DNA of 43,831 nt from an uncultured Hyphomicrobiales bacterium (GCA_903824185.1 CAIJVU010000057.1:1-43831); one strand, 5' to 3'; shown: positions 27,338 through 36,644, counted from the first letter of the stretch. Numbers and translations: made by a program. Notes: generated from the letters alone by a model not told the origin.

Positions 27338-27362
27338 ACGGTGGCAAAGACGGAGCTTCACA

Positions 27363-29015
27363 ATGGTGCACGGCATACAAAAGAAAATGACATGGGGCGA
27401 AGGCGGGCTCGCTTTGGCCATGACCGGATTGGCGGTCTTGTCATTATTGGTGGCAGCCAAGGCCTATACAACGGCCTATGCCTTTCATGCCTATCTGTTT
27501 GCCGCGGCCTCGGTTGCGGCGGTCTTTGCGATCCTCAACCGCTATTACGAGCGCCCCGCCGAATTGCCCGCGCAGGTGATCGACGGAAAACCCAATTACC
27601 AATTGGGCCCGATCAAATTCGCCACGATTGCCGCGGTGTTTTGGGGCATTGCCGGATTTCTGGTCGGCGTCATCATCGCCTCGCAACTGGCCTATCCCGT
27701 GCTCAATTTCGATTTGCCCTATACGGCCTTTGGCCGGTTGCGGCCTTTGCATACATCGGCAGTGATCTTTGCCTTCGGGGGCAATGTCTTGCTGGCCACC
27801 TCCTTTTATGTGGTTCAGCGCACCTGCCGCGCCCGGATTGCGGGTGATCTCGCACCTTGGTTCGTGGTGTTGGGCTATAATTTCTTCATCGTCATTGCCG
27901 GTACGGGCTATTTGCTCGGCATTACGCAGGGCAAGGAATATGCAGAGCCGGAATGGTATTCGGATTTGTGGCTGACCATTGTCTGGGTCGTCTATCTCTT
28001 GGTGTTTTTGTTTACGCTCGCCAAGCGCGAAGAGCCGCATATCTATGTCGCCAACTGGTTTTATCTGGCCTTTATTGCCACCGTGGCGGTCTTGCATCTT
28101 GTCAATAATTCGGCCGTGCCCGTGTCTTTGTTCTCGCCCAAATCCTATATCGTGTGGTCGGGTTTGCAGGATGCGATGGTGCAGTGGTGGTATGGCCATA
28201 ATGCGGTCGGCTTCTTCCTCACCGCAGGCTTTCTGGCCATCATGTATTATTTCATGCCCAAACGCGCCGAGCGTCCGGTTTATTCCTACCGCCTGTCGAT
28301 CATCCATTTCTGGGCCTTGATCTTCATGTATATCTGGGCGGGCCCGCATCATCTGCATTACACGGCTTTGCCCGACTGGGCGCAGACTTTGGGCATGACC
28401 TTCTCGATCATGTTATGGATGCCCTCATGGGGTGGCATGATCAATGGTTTGATGACGCTGTCTGGCGCGTGGGACAAGCTGCGCACCGATCCGGTCTTGC
28501 GCATGATGGTTGTGTCAATTGCCTTTTACGGCATGTCGACCTTTGAAGGCCCCATGATGTCGATCAAAGCGGTGAATTCGCTGTCCCATTACACCGACTG
28601 GACCATCGGCCATGTGCATTCGGGGGCTTTGGGCTGGGTGGCCTATATTTCCTTCGGTGCCATTTATTGCCTCGTTCCATGGCTGTGGAACAAGCGCGAG
28701 GTTTATTCGCTCAAGCTCGTGAATTGGCATTTCTGGATTTCGACCATCGGCATCGTGATCTATATTTCCTCGATGTGGGTGGCGGGTATTCTGCAAGGCC
28801 TGATGTGGCGCTCTTATACCAAGCTCGGCTTTCTGGAATATTCCTTCATCGAAACCACCGAAGCCTTGCACCCCATGTATGTGATCCGTGCCATTGGCGG
28901 CGCCATGTTCTTGGTGGGGGCTTTGATCATGGCTTACAATATTTACCGGACCATTGTTGATGGCGAACCGGTGAAAGAGGCTTCCGCAAAGCCCGCTTTG
29001 GCAACCGGACATTGA
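27363..29015 (+). CDS. ccoN: cbb3-type cytochrome oxidase subunit I
   Basis: The catalytic subunit of the high-affinity proton-pumping cbb3 oxidase, an inner-membrane protein of about 12 helices binding heme b, heme b3 and CuB. The 550-aa length is normal. Recognisable are [20 protein letters not shown] (a heme-b-ligand histidine), [20 protein letters not shown] (the helix with CuB-ligand His and the cross-linked Tyr region), [19 protein letters not shown] (the CuB HH pair), and the late heme helix [24 protein letters not shown] lies seven bases before the ATG. First gene of ccoNOQP, with an Fnr-type site in its promoter region. Confidence 0.97.
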   Translation: MVHGIQKKMTWGEGGLALAMTGLAVLSLLVAAKAYTTAYAFHAYLFAAASVAAVFAILNRYYERPAELPAQVIDGKPNYQLGPIKFATIAAVFWGIAGFLVGVIIASQLAYPVLNFDLPYTAFGRLRPLHTSAVIFAFGGNVLLATSFYVVQRTCRARIAGDLAPWFVVLGYNFFIVIAGTGYLLGITQGKEYAEPEWYSDLWLTIVWVVYLLVFLFTLAKREEPHIYVANWFYLAFIATVAVLHLVNNSAVPVSLFSPKSYIVWSGLQDAMVQWWYGHNAVGFFLTAGFLAIMYYFMPKRAERPVYSYRLSIIHFWALIFMYIWAGPHHLHYTALPDWAQTLGMTFSIMLWMPSWGGMINGLMTLSGAWDKLRTDPVLRMMVVSIAFYGMSTFEGPMMSIKAVNSLSHYTDWTIGHVHSGALGWVAYISFGAIYCLVPWLWNKREVYSLKLVNWHFWISTIGIVIYISSMWVAGILQGLMWRSYTKLGFLEYSFIETTEALHPMYVIRAIGGAMFLVGALIMAYNIYRTIVDGEPVKEASAKPALATGH

Positions 29016-29027
29016 GGAGCAATCATC

Positions 29028-29795
29028 ATGGCACATCACGATCCCGTTTCTGCCGGTAAGCAAACCGTCTGGACCCGCCATCAGGTTTTCGAAAAAAATT
29101 CCATCATTTTGCTGATCGGTATTTTGATTGCGATTTCCATCGGCGGTCTGGTTGAAATTGTTCCGCTGTTTTATTTGAAAAGCACCATCGAGCGTGTGGA
29201 AGGCGTGCGGCCTCTCTCGCCGCTGGAGCTGGCGGGACGCAATATTTACATCCGCGAGGGTTGCTATAACTGCCATTCGCAAATGATCCGTCCGTTGCGG
29301 GACGAGGTCGAGCGTTACGGCCATTATTCGCTCGCCGCCGAAAGCATGTATGACCATCCCTTCCAATGGGGATCCAAGCGCACGGGGCCGGATATTGCCC
29401 GTGTGGGCGGTAAATATTCGGATGACTGGCATCGCGATCACATGCGCAATCCGCGCTCGGTGGTGCCTGCCTCCATCATGCCCGGCTATCCCTTCCTTGA
29501 GCAAACACCTTTAAGCGTGCCCCATATTGCCGAAGATCTCGCCGTCTTGGCGCTGGAGGGCGTGCCCTATAGCAAAGAGATGATTGACAATGCGCTGTCT
29601 GATCTTGTCACGCAGGGCATGGCCGAGGATCAAAATACAGCCGCCTTCCTCAAGCGCTATCCCAAAGCACAGGTCCGTGATCTTGCGGCGGTGCAGGGAC
29701 GTCTGACCGAACTTGATGCTGTGATCGCCTATCTGCAACAGCTGGGCACGCAGGTCGATTTCAAGATCTATGATGACAAAGCCAATATTCGCTAA
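29028..29795 (+). CDS. ccoO: cbb3-type cytochrome oxidase subunit II (mono-heme)
   Basis: A membrane-anchored c-type cytochrome that passes electrons to CcoN. The 255-aa protein has one N-terminal membrane helix (SIILLIGILIAISIGGLVEI), the heme-binding CYNCH in IREGCYNCHSQMIRP, and the conserved segment YGHYSLAAESMYDHPFQWGS followed by KRTGPDIARVGGKYSDDWH. The axial methionine is probably in SIMPGYPFL. GAGGAG lies before the ATG; the gap to ccoN is 12 bases. Confidence 0.97.
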   Translation: MAHHDPVSAGKQTVWTRHQVFEKNSIILLIGILIAISIGGLVEIVPLFYLKSTIERVEGVRPLSPLELAGRNIYIREGCYNCHSQMIRPLRDEVERYGHYSLAAESMYDHPFQWGSKRTGPDIARVGGKYSDDWHRDHMRNPRSVVPASIMPGYPFLEQTPLSVPHIAEDLAVLALEGVPYSKEMIDNALSDLVTQGMAEDQNTAAFLKRYPKAQVRDLAAVQGRLTELDAVIAYLQQLGTQVDFKIYDDKANIR

Positions 29796-29807
29796 GGGGG
29801 CAGGGAT

Positions 29808-29963
29808 ATGACACTGACATTTGAAAACCTGTCTGAATTCGCGGCAAGCTGGGGCAGTGCCTATTTTGCGCTGCTGTTTCTGGTTGCTGTGGGCTATGCC
29901 CTCTGGCCTTCCCGCCAGGAAGAGCTTGACCATGCCGCGCGCATTCCGCTGACGGAGGACTGA
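29808..29963 (+). CDS. ccoQ: cbb3-type cytochrome oxidase subunit CcoQ
   Basis: A 51-aa single-pass membrane protein encoded exactly where CcoQ is expected, between ccoO and ccoP. One hydrophobic helix (YFALLFLVAVGYALWPSR) is followed by a short charged tail, EELDHAARIPLTED. CcoQ of related bacteria stabilises the oxidase complex and links it to oxygen signalling in Rhodobacter. GGGA lies just before the ATG. The stop is one base before the ccoP start. Confidence 0.88.
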   Translation: MTLTFENLSEFAASWGSAYFALLFLVAVGYALWPSRQEELDHAARIPLTED

Positions 29964-29964
29964 C

Positions 29965-30852
29965 ATGATGGACCAGAGCAAATCATCGCATCAAGACCAT
30001 GCGGATCAGGCTGTCGGCACAACCGGCCATGAATGGGACGGCATTCAGGAATTCAACAATCCCTTGCCGCGCTGGTGGTTGTATACCTTTTATGCCTGTA
30101 TCCTCTGGGCGGTCGGCTATTGGATTTTCTATCCGGCCATCCCGCTGCTGAGCGGTTTCACCAAGGGCGCTTTCGGCTGGGCATCGCGCACCCAAATCGA
30201 GATCGACATGGCGGAATTGAAAGCCTCGCGTCACGACATGGTCGTGAAAATCGAGCAGACACCTCTGGCTGATATCGAGAAAAATGCCGAAATCCTGTCT
30301 TTCGCCCGTGCCCAAGGCGGCGCTGCTTTTGCGGTGAATTGTTCGACCTGCCACGGTGCGGGGGCACAAGGCTTCAAAGGCTATCCCAACCTCAATGACG
30401 ATGACTGGTTATGGGGTGGCAAGCTCGCCGATATCGAGCAAACCATTACCCATGGCGTGCGTTGGGATGCGGATCAGGATACGCGCACAAGCGCCATGCC
30501 TGCTTTCGGGCGCGATGGTCTGTTGCCACGCAAGGACATTCTCGTGCTGGCAGATTATGTGATGTCGCTCGGGGGTCTGCCTGTTGAAAAAGGCGCTGAT
30601 CTGGCAGCGGGACAAAAATTGTTTGCCGCCAATTGCGCCGCCTGCCATGGCGATCAAGGCAAGGGCAATCAGGAGATGGGAGCCCCGAATTTGACCGATA
30701 AAGTCTGGCTTTACGGCAGCGATCGGGCGTCAATCATCGAACGGATTACGATCGGCGGCGGCGGGGTGATGCCGGCTTGGGGCAATCGTCTTGATAAGGC
30801 CACGATCAAATCCCTGACCGTTTATGTTCATTCTTTGGGTGGTGGCCAATAG
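29965..30852 (+). CDS. ccoP: cbb3-type cytochrome oxidase subunit III (di-heme)
   Basis: A 295-aa di-heme c-type cytochrome that receives electrons from soluble cytochromes. It has the N-terminal segment NPLPRWWLYTFYACILWAVG, a membrane helix, then two cytochrome c domains with CSTCH (in FAVNCSTCHGAGAQG) and CAACH (in FAANCAACHGDQGKG). Axial methionines are likely in SAMPAFG and GVMPAWG. A second ATG directly follows the first. A strong hairpin lies 30 bases downstream and separates this operon from ccoGHIS. Confidence 0.97.
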   Translation: MMDQSKSSHQDHADQAVGTTGHEWDGIQEFNNPLPRWWLYTFYACILWAVGYWIFYPAIPLLSGFTKGAFGWASRTQIEIDMAELKASRHDMVVKIEQTPLADIEKNAEILSFARAQGGAAFAVNCSTCHGAGAQGFKGYPNLNDDDWLWGGKLADIEQTITHGVRWDADQDTRTSAMPAFGRDGLLPRKDILVLADYVMSLGGLPVEKGADLAAGQKLFAANCAACHGDQGKGNQEMGAPNLTDKVWLYGSDRASIIERITIGGGGVMPAWGNRLDKATIKSLTVYVHSLGGGQ

Positions 30853-30882
30853 GCGCAATCCAAGGCGATCAAGTAACAAAAT

Positions 30883-30907
30883 CTTGCGGCCCTTGCGGGG
30901 CCGCAAG
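30883..30907 (+). terminator. Hairpin downstream of ccoP
   Basis: Perfect 10-bp GC-rich stem CTTGCGGCCC / GGGCCGCAAG with a five-base loop, 30 bases after the ccoP stop. Only a short T-stretch follows, so it is more likely a 3'-end stabiliser or partial terminator than a full stop. Confidence 0.55.
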
Positions 30908-30911
30908 CCGT

Positions 30912-30940
30912 TTGAACTGATGTAATCAAAACGATATAAA
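30912..30940 (+). promoter_or_regulatory. Candidate promoter of the ccoGHIS-ccoA run
   Basis: TTGAAC and TATAAA are spaced by exactly 17 bases, directly after the ccoP hairpin and about 105 bases before the ccoG start. TATAAA matches five of six -10 positions and TTGAAC four of six -35 positions. Confidence 0.5.
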
Positions 30941-31047
30941 CGCTGATCTGAAAGGCGTAAAAGGCAAAAGAACGGCTGAGATCGTTCCGTGTCAGACAAA
31001 AGGGTTTGGAGACGTTTGCGGGTGGCATTTGGGTTTGGAGAGTAATC

Positions 31048-32520
31048 ATGTCAGCCACTGTATCGACGTTTGATCCGCATCATGATGAGCCGGAACCGCC
31101 GCTTTACGAGGCGCGGCGGCAAATTTATCCGCAGACGGTGCATGGGCTGTTCCGCCGCATCAAATGGGCGCTGTTGCTGATCACGCTGGGGATTTATTAT
31201 CTCCTGCCATTTGTGCGCTGGGATCGGGGACCGGGCGCGCCGTCGCAAGCCGTTCTGGTTGATCTTGAGCATCGGCGGGCCTATTTTTTCTTTATCGAAA
31301 TCTGGCCGCAGGAAGTCTATTACCTGACGGGCCTTTTGATCGTCGCGGCCATGACTTTGTTTTTGATGAATGCGCTGGCCGGACGCATTTGGTGCGGTTA
31401 TCTCTGCCCGCAAACCGTCTGGACGGATTTGTTCATGTGGGTCGAGCGGGTGGTCGAGGGGGATCGGCGCGAGCGCATGCAGCGCGATGCCGGTGCTTTT
31501 GATCTCGAAGCCTTTGCGCTGAAATTACTCAAACATTCTTTCTGGCTGTTGATCGCGTGGTGGACAGGCGGGGCGTGGGTTTTGTATTTTTCCGATGCGC
31601 CGACATTGGTTGTTGATCTGCTGACCTTTCAGGCCTCAGCCTCGACCTATACCGCGATTTTCATCCTGACCTTCACCACCTATATTTTTGCCGGATGGAT
31701 GCGCGAACAGGTCTGTCTCTATATGTGCCCTTGGCCGCGCATTCAGGCCGCCTTAACCGATGAACATGCGCTCAATGTCACCTATCGCGCGGATCGGGGC
31801 GAGCAGCGCATGTCCTTGAAAAAGGCGGCGCAGGCGCGCGAGGCCGGGCAGACAGTGGGGGATTGCATCGATTGCAATCAATGTGTCTTTGCCTGCCCGA
31901 CGGGTGTTGATATCCGGCACGGTTCGCAATTGGGCTGTATCCAATGCGGTCTGTGCATTGATGCCTGTGACGATGTCATGACCAAAGTCGGCCGTCCCAC
32001 GGGATTGATCGCCTATGACACGGATGTGAATATCAAGCGCCGCCGCGAAGGCCTGCCGGATATTTTCCGGCCCATCCGCTGGCGCACCATGCTTTATGTG
32101 GCGCTGATCGCGATTGTCGGCGGGGTCATGCTGTGGCAATTACTGCATCGCGCCCCCTTCACGGTCAGCGTCATCCATGATCGCAATCCCGTTTATGTGA
32201 AGCTGTCAGATGGCCATATCCGCAACGCCTACACCGTGCGCATTGCCAATATGCTGACGGATGAACGGCATTTCCGCTTCCATGTCGCGGGTCTTGCGGA
32301 GTCAACGGTGACAATCATCGGCGAGGATGCCGCCGTCGAGGGTGTTTTGAACGTGAGTGTGGGGCCGGATCAGACACGGGAATTGCGTGTTCTCGTCACC
32401 GCGCAGGATGATCCACAACGCCGTGAACCTGTGCTACTCTATTTTGAAATCAAGGATCAGGAGATCGGGCGCACCGCTGTCGGCAAGGATTTTTTCCGTA
32501 CCCCGTCGACAAACCATTAG
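31048..32520 (+). CDS. ccoG: cbb3 oxidase assembly protein CcoG (RdxA/FixG)
   Basis: A membrane-bound iron-sulfur protein needed for cbb3 oxidase assembly, thought to reduce copper for the CuB site. The 490-aa protein has several membrane helices in its first 250 residues, a CGYLCPQTVW segment, and two [4Fe-4S] motifs CIDCNQCVFACP and CIQCGLCIDAC. A C-terminal periplasmic domain begins after the helix MLYVALIAIVGGVMLWQLL. The ATG at 31048 has GGAG before it; an upstream start at 31006 has none. First gene of the assembly run. Confidence 0.95.
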   Translation: MSATVSTFDPHHDEPEPPLYEARRQIYPQTVHGLFRRIKWALLLITLGIYYLLPFVRWDRGPGAPSQAVLVDLEHRRAYFFFIEIWPQEVYYLTGLLIVAAMTLFLMNALAGRIWCGYLCPQTVWTDLFMWVERVVEGDRRERMQRDAGAFDLEAFALKLLKHSFWLLIAWWTGGAWVLYFSDAPTLVVDLLTFQASASTYTAIFILTFTTYIFAGWMREQVCLYMCPWPRIQAALTDEHALNVTYRADRGEQRMSLKKAAQAREAGQTVGDCIDCNQCVFACPTGVDIRHGSQLGCIQCGLCIDACDDVMTKVGRPTGLIAYDTDVNIKRRREGLPDIFRPIRWRTMLYVALIAIVGGVMLWQLLHRAPFTVSVIHDRNPVYVKLSDGHIRNAYTVRIANMLTDERHFRFHVAGLAESTVTIIGEDAAVEGVLNVSVGPDQTRELRVLVTAQDDPQRREPVLLYFEIKDQEIGRTAVGKDFFRTPSTNH

Positions 32521-32568
32521 GTGAGGCTGTGTTGCTCAGCTCTGCTCCGCAAGGGAAGGATAAGTCAC

Positions 32569-33078
32569 ATGCAAGCCGATCATAGCCAACCCTCGCCAAC
32601 GGGTTTCCGGCTGACAGGCCGGATGGTTTTACTCATCCTGATTGCCTTTTTCGGTGTGGTGATCGTGGTCAATCTCTTTATGGCCTATGTTGCGGTCAAC
32701 ACCTTCAGCGGCCTGCAAAGCCAGCGTCCCTATGAGACGGGCCTTGATTTCAACCGGACAATCAAAAATGCGGGCGTCCAGCAAGAACAGCATTGGCAGG
32801 TCACTTCCCATTATGAGCGGATGAAAGACGGGCGCGTGTCCCTGAAACTGTCGCTGCGCGACAAAAACGGCCAGCCTGTTGACGGCACGACCAGCAAAGT
32901 GAGTTTGCTCTCCCCTGTGAATGCCTTGCGGGATGTGGTGTTTGATTTGAGCCCGCAAGGGGCGGGTGATTTTACCGGCACGGCCGTAGCGGATGCGGGA
33001 CAATGGGATTTGGTGATCGAGGTCAAACAGGGCACTGCGGAAGTGTTCCGCTCGGTCAGTCGCGTCTCCTTGCGCTGA
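32569..33078 (+). CDS. ccoH: FixH/CcoH family oxidase assembly protein
   Basis: A 169-aa protein with one N-terminal membrane helix (MVLLILIAFFGVVIVVNLFM) and a periplasmic domain of the FixH family. The wording NTFSGLQSQRPYETGLDFNR fits the conserved FixH segment where the protein meets CcoN. It has a strong Shine-Dalgarno (GGAAGGA). It lies 48 bases after ccoG and 33 before ccoI. Its exact job in assembly is not known in detail. Confidence 0.9.
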   Translation: MQADHSQPSPTGFRLTGRMVLLILIAFFGVVIVVNLFMAYVAVNTFSGLQSQRPYETGLDFNRTIKNAGVQQEQHWQVTSHYERMKDGRVSLKLSLRDKNGQPVDGTTSKVSLLSPVNALRDVVFDLSPQGAGDFTGTAVADAGQWDLVIEVKQGTAEVFRSVSRVSLR

Positions 33079-33111
33079 CATCAGAGGTGCGAAGAAGCGA
33101 CCCGTGCCGCC

Positions 33112-35310
33112 ATGTCTGATAGCCACACCGCCTCCATGCCTGATCTGCGCCGTGAATGGGTCATTGAGGGCATCCGTTCGCCCCAAGCCCAAAAAGACAT
33201 TGAACACGCTTTGGCCGCATTGCCTGAATTGCGCTATGCGCGCCTCAATCTGACCAATCGTCGACTGACCACGGAATGGGCCAAGCAGGGGCAAAGTGCG
33301 GCGGTTTTGCTGGCAGCCCTTGACGCGCTGGGCTATAGGGCGGTGCCTTTCACACAAAACGAGGCAGAGGCCGCACAGGCTGCACGCACGCAATGGCTTT
33401 TGCGCTGTCTGGGCGTGGCCGGTTTTGCCGCCATGAATGTGATGTTGCTGTCTGTTTCGGTGTGGTCGGGCAATGCCACCGAAATTGCGCCCGAGACGCG
33501 GGATCTCTTTCATTGGCTGTCGGCTTTGATAGCCTTGCCAGCTGCGGGCTTTGCGGGTCAGCCGTTTTTTTATGCCGCGATTGCCGCGCTGCGCGAGCGT
33601 GACATGACCATGGATGTGCCGATCTCGCTGGGTGTTTTGCTGGCGCTGGGCATGTCGGTTTATGAAACGGCAGTGCATGCGCATCACGCTTATTTTGACT
33701 CAGCCTTGATGCTGTTGTTTTTCCTGCTTTTGGGGCGTGTGCTCGATCATGTCATGCGGTTGCGGACGCGGGCTTTGGCTGCCAATCTGGCCGCATTGCG
33801 CGCGCCTTTTGCCCATCGCCTGAAACCCGACGGCAGTCTTGAGGAGGTGCCCGCCGATGCCTTGCAATCAGGGGATGTGATGCTGGTCGCAGCGGGGGAG
33901 CGGCTGGCTGCCGACGGCACGGTGATCGAGGGGCGTTCGGATATGGATGACAGCTTCCTCACCGGGGAGAGCATGCGGCGCATGGTGTCGTCCGGCGACA
34001 GTGTTTTTGCGGGCATGATGAACGGGGCCGGACAGGTGCGGATCAAAGTGGCGCAAACAGGCGCACACACCGTATTGGCCGAAATCGAAGACCTGATGGA
34101 CAAAGCGCTGCATGTGCGTTCGCGCTATGTGCAGATCGCCGATCGCATCGCGCGGATCTATGCGCCGGTGGTGCATGTCACAGCAGCCCTGACGGCCTTG
34201 GGATGGATCCTTGCAGGCGCAAGCCTGCATGATGCCATCATTATTGCGATTGCTGTCTTGATTATCACCTGCCCCTGCGCGCTGGCTTTGGCGGCACCCG
34301 CCGTGCAGGTGGTGGTGTCGGGCGGCTTGTTTCGCCATGGCTTGTTGATGCGGGCGGGCGATGTCATCGAGCGTATGGCCGATGTTGATTATGTCGTGTT
34401 TGACAAGACCGGCACCTTGACCGTGCCCGATCCTGCGGGGCTTGATCTCGCAGACCTGCCGCCTGATAGGCTGATCATCGCCGCCCGTTTGGCCATGGCC
34501 AGCCGCCATCCGCTGGCCCGCGCCTTAGGGGCCGCGGTGCAGGCCCAAAACGGGGCTTTGTCGCCGCTGGCCAATGTCACCGAGGTCACGGGGCAGGGTG
34601 TTGAAGCCTTATATGAGGAGACTTTGGTCAGGTTGGGCAGTCCGGCTTTTTGTCAACTGGAGATGGGCCCCGACCCCTTGGGCCAAGCGATCTCGCATCT
34701 GGCGTTTCGGTTTGGCGAACAGGCATGGTGTATCCGCATGACCCAAACCCTGCGGATCGATGCCGTCAAAACCGTGGCGGATCTGAAAGCCATGGGGCTT
34801 GAGGTCATGATCTTGTCGGGGGATCATCAGGAGGCGGTCAGACCTGTGGCTGAACAGCTCGCGATCAAGACATGGCAGGGTTGTTTGTCACCGGCTGACA
34901 AATTGACGCAGTTGCAAAAGCTGCGTGCAGCGGGCCACACGGTTTTGATGGTCGGGGATGGTCTCAATGATGCCCCCTCTTTGGCGGCAGCCTCCGTTTC
35001 CATCTCTCCGGCCAGTGGTGCGGATGTCACACAGGCGGCTGCCGATCTTGTCTTTATGGGGGAGCGGCTGGGCGTGGTGCCGCTGGCCTTGCGTCTGTGC
35101 CGCAAAGGGCGCAGGGTGATGGTCGAGAATTTTTTATTGGCGCTGGTGTATAATCTCTTGGCCGTGCCTTTGGCGATGGCAGGGTTGGTCACTCCGCTGA
35201 TTGCAGCGGCTGCCATGTCGGGTTCGTCTGTTCTGGTGGCGCTCAATGCCTTGCGGGCCCGTCACATCGCGACAGGGGTGGTGCCAGACACCAAAAGGGA
35301 GCAGGCCTGA
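33112..35310 (+). CDS. ccoI: Copper-translocating P1B-type ATPase CcoI/FixI
   Basis: CcoI exports copper across the inner membrane for insertion into cbb3 oxidase. The 732-aa protein has the P1B order: N-terminal HMA-like domain (about 14-80), membrane helices with the metal-binding CPCALALAAP, actuator TGES (in DDSFLTGES), phosphorylation DKTGTLT, the SSHPLA-like SRHPLARAL of the nucleotide domain, and GDGLNDAPSLA. The N-terminal domain has lost its CxxC: where the family has GMxCxxC this protein reads GIRSPQA (S23, A26 in the cysteine positions). The Shine-Dalgarno is weak. The end overlaps ccoS by one base (TGATG). Confidence 0.93.
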   Translation: MSDSHTASMPDLRREWVIEGIRSPQAQKDIEHALAALPELRYARLNLTNRRLTTEWAKQGQSAAVLLAALDALGYRAVPFTQNEAEAAQAARTQWLLRCLGVAGFAAMNVMLLSVSVWSGNATEIAPETRDLFHWLSALIALPAAGFAGQPFFYAAIAALRERDMTMDVPISLGVLLALGMSVYETAVHAHHAYFDSALMLLFFLLLGRVLDHVMRLRTRALAANLAALRAPFAHRLKPDGSLEEVPADALQSGDVMLVAAGERLAADGTVIEGRSDMDDSFLTGESMRRMVSSGDSVFAGMMNGAGQVRIKVAQTGAHTVLAEIEDLMDKALHVRSRYVQIADRIARIYAPVVHVTAALTALGWILAGASLHDAIIIAIAVLIITCPCALALAAPAVQVVVSGGLFRHGLLMRAGDVIERMADVDYVVFDKTGTLTVPDPAGLDLADLPPDRLIIAARLAMASRHPLARALGAAVQAQNGALSPLANVTEVTGQGVEALYEETLVRLGSPAFCQLEMGPDPLGQAISHLAFRFGEQAWCIRMTQTLRIDAVKTVADLKAMGLEVMILSGDHQEAVRPVAEQLAIKTWQGCLSPADKLTQLQKLRAAGHTVLMVGDGLNDAPSLAAASVSISPASGADVTQAAADLVFMGERLGVVPLALRLCRKGRRVMVENFLLALVYNLLAVPLAMAGLVTPLIAAAAMSGSSVLVALNALRARHIATGVVPDTKREQA

Positions 35311-35462
35311 TGAGTGTTTTGCTGTATTTGGTTCCCACAGCGCTGGGCCTCGGGCTTTTGGGTCTGTTTGCTTTTATGTGGTCGTTAAAATCCGGCCAAT
35401 ATGAGGATCTCGAAGGAGCGGCCCATCGCATTCTCGATGATGATGATCTGCGCGGGACGTAG
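35310..35462 (+). CDS. ccoS: cbb3-type oxidase assembly protein CcoS
   Basis: A 50-aa membrane protein that follows ccoI as in all fixGHIS/ccoGHIS operons. It has one helix (YLVPTALGLGLLGLFAFMWS) and the conserved tail LKSGQYEDLEGAAHRILDDD. CcoS is needed for cofactor (heme and CuB) insertion into cbb3 oxidase. Its start overlaps the ccoI stop by one base, and its stop is five bases before the next gene, so all three are probably translated together. Confidence 0.92.
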   Translation: MSVLLYLVPTALGLGLLGLFAFMWSLKSGQYEDLEGAAHRILDDDDLRGT

Positions 35463-35467
35463 CGGCG

Positions 35468-36583
35468 ATGGGCGAAAACGCATTCCGGTTTCGGGCCGGA
35501 CAATTATTTTGCGCCTGTGACAGTGACGGCCTGCCGCTCGATGTCGGCGTGGTGCCTGATCAGGCCACAGCGTTGAGGCTGGCTTTGTCTTTTGCCTTGT
35601 CGGTCTTGGCACAAACGCTCACCATCTCGGCCTTGCCGCTGGCAAGTCTTGCACTGGCCCCCGCACCGGCTTTGCAGGTCTGGCCCTATTTGGGGCTTTT
35701 GCTGGGCGGGGCGCTCGCCACCTTTCCCGCGAGTTTTCTGCTGGATCTGTTCGGGCGGCGCGCAGCCTTTGCCTTGGGATCGAGTCTGGGTCTTGCGGGC
35801 GGCATTCTGGCTTTTTGGTCTGTGTTGAACGGTGCCTTTCTGCCCTTTTTGATTGGCATTGTCTGGCTTGGCATGGCGCAGGGCTTTGGCCTGTTTTATC
35901 GCCATGCCGGATCTGTGTCCGCCCATGGGGCCACGGGCTTGATTTTCGGCGCGGGTATTTTTGCGGCTTTGCTGGCCCCTCTGCTGATCAAGGCATTGCT
36001 GGACGTTGCAGGGGGAGATGCGCAGGCTTTGTGCTTGCTGGTCGCCGGATTTGTCTATTTGCTGGCGCTGGCTTTGTCGGTGATGTTGCCTGCCCGCCAG
36101 CTTGAATCAGAGACGGATTTTGCAGCCAAGCCCGCCTTGCGGGTGGTTGTCTGGGCAAGTCTCATGGCCGCCCTCGCATGGGCATTGATGAGCGGTGTCA
36201 TGGCCCATGCCCCCTTGGTGATGGCGGGCTGCGGCGTGAGCTTTGACGGCTCGGTGTTGATCATGGCGCTGCATTTGATGTCGATGTATGCGCCGGGCTT
36301 TGTCATCGGACGTTTGATCGCTTTATGGGGCGGCGTGGCGGTCGGTCTCACCGGTCTTTTGCTGCTTTTGGGAGCCAGTATCTTGTTGCCGCAGCAAAGT
36401 GCGGCATGGCCCATGGCTTTCACCATGATGCTTGCGGGAACAGGCTGGGGCACCGCCACCATCGGCGCCACCGCATGGTTGCATCAATCGGGCCGCCCGA
36501 CAGCCATGATGCTGGCCTGCCATGATCTCTTTTTGTTTCTGGGCGCCATGAGCGGCGTGGCGACTTTGTCCCTGCGGGGGTGA
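35468..36583 (+). CDS. ccoA: CcoA-like MFS copper importer
   Basis: A 371-aa major facilitator superfamily protein with about 11-12 membrane helices. The key observation is the pair M241-x3-M245 (MSGVM) and H269-x3-M273 (HLMSM). This matches the metal-binding motifs MxxxM and HxxxM described for the copper importer CcoA of Rhodobacter capsulatus, with the same 24-residue spacing between M245 and H269 (237 to 261 as I recall for CcoA). CcoA supplies copper for the cbb3 oxidase, and this gene follows ccoS by five bases. The N-terminal tail has C15 and C17 (FCACD), which are unusual. Identity as a close functional match is inferred, not proven. Confidence 0.78.
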   Translation: MGENAFRFRAGQLFCACDSDGLPLDVGVVPDQATALRLALSFALSVLAQTLTISALPLASLALAPAPALQVWPYLGLLLGGALATFPASFLLDLFGRRAAFALGSSLGLAGGILAFWSVLNGAFLPFLIGIVWLGMAQGFGLFYRHAGSVSAHGATGLIFGAGIFAALLAPLLIKALLDVAGGDAQALCLLVAGFVYLLALALSVMLPARQLESETDFAAKPALRVVVWASLMAALAWALMSGVMAHAPLVMAGCGVSFDGSVLIMALHLMSMYAPGFVIGRLIALWGGVAVGLTGLLLLLGASILLPQQSAAWPMAFTMMLAGTGWGTATIGATAWLHQSGRPTAMMLACHDLFLFLGAMSGVATLSLRG

Positions 36584-36644
36584 TCGCTCTGGCGTGGCGG
36601 TTTGAGAGTCTCGCACAAAAGACATTTCCAAATTAATTGAGCGA

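Noticed and set aside
30911-30930. A second Fnr-like site (CTGAT-GTA-ATCAA) before ccoG
   Set aside because: The spacing between half-sites is three bases, not four, and one half-site has a mismatch. The region is better explained as a promoter.
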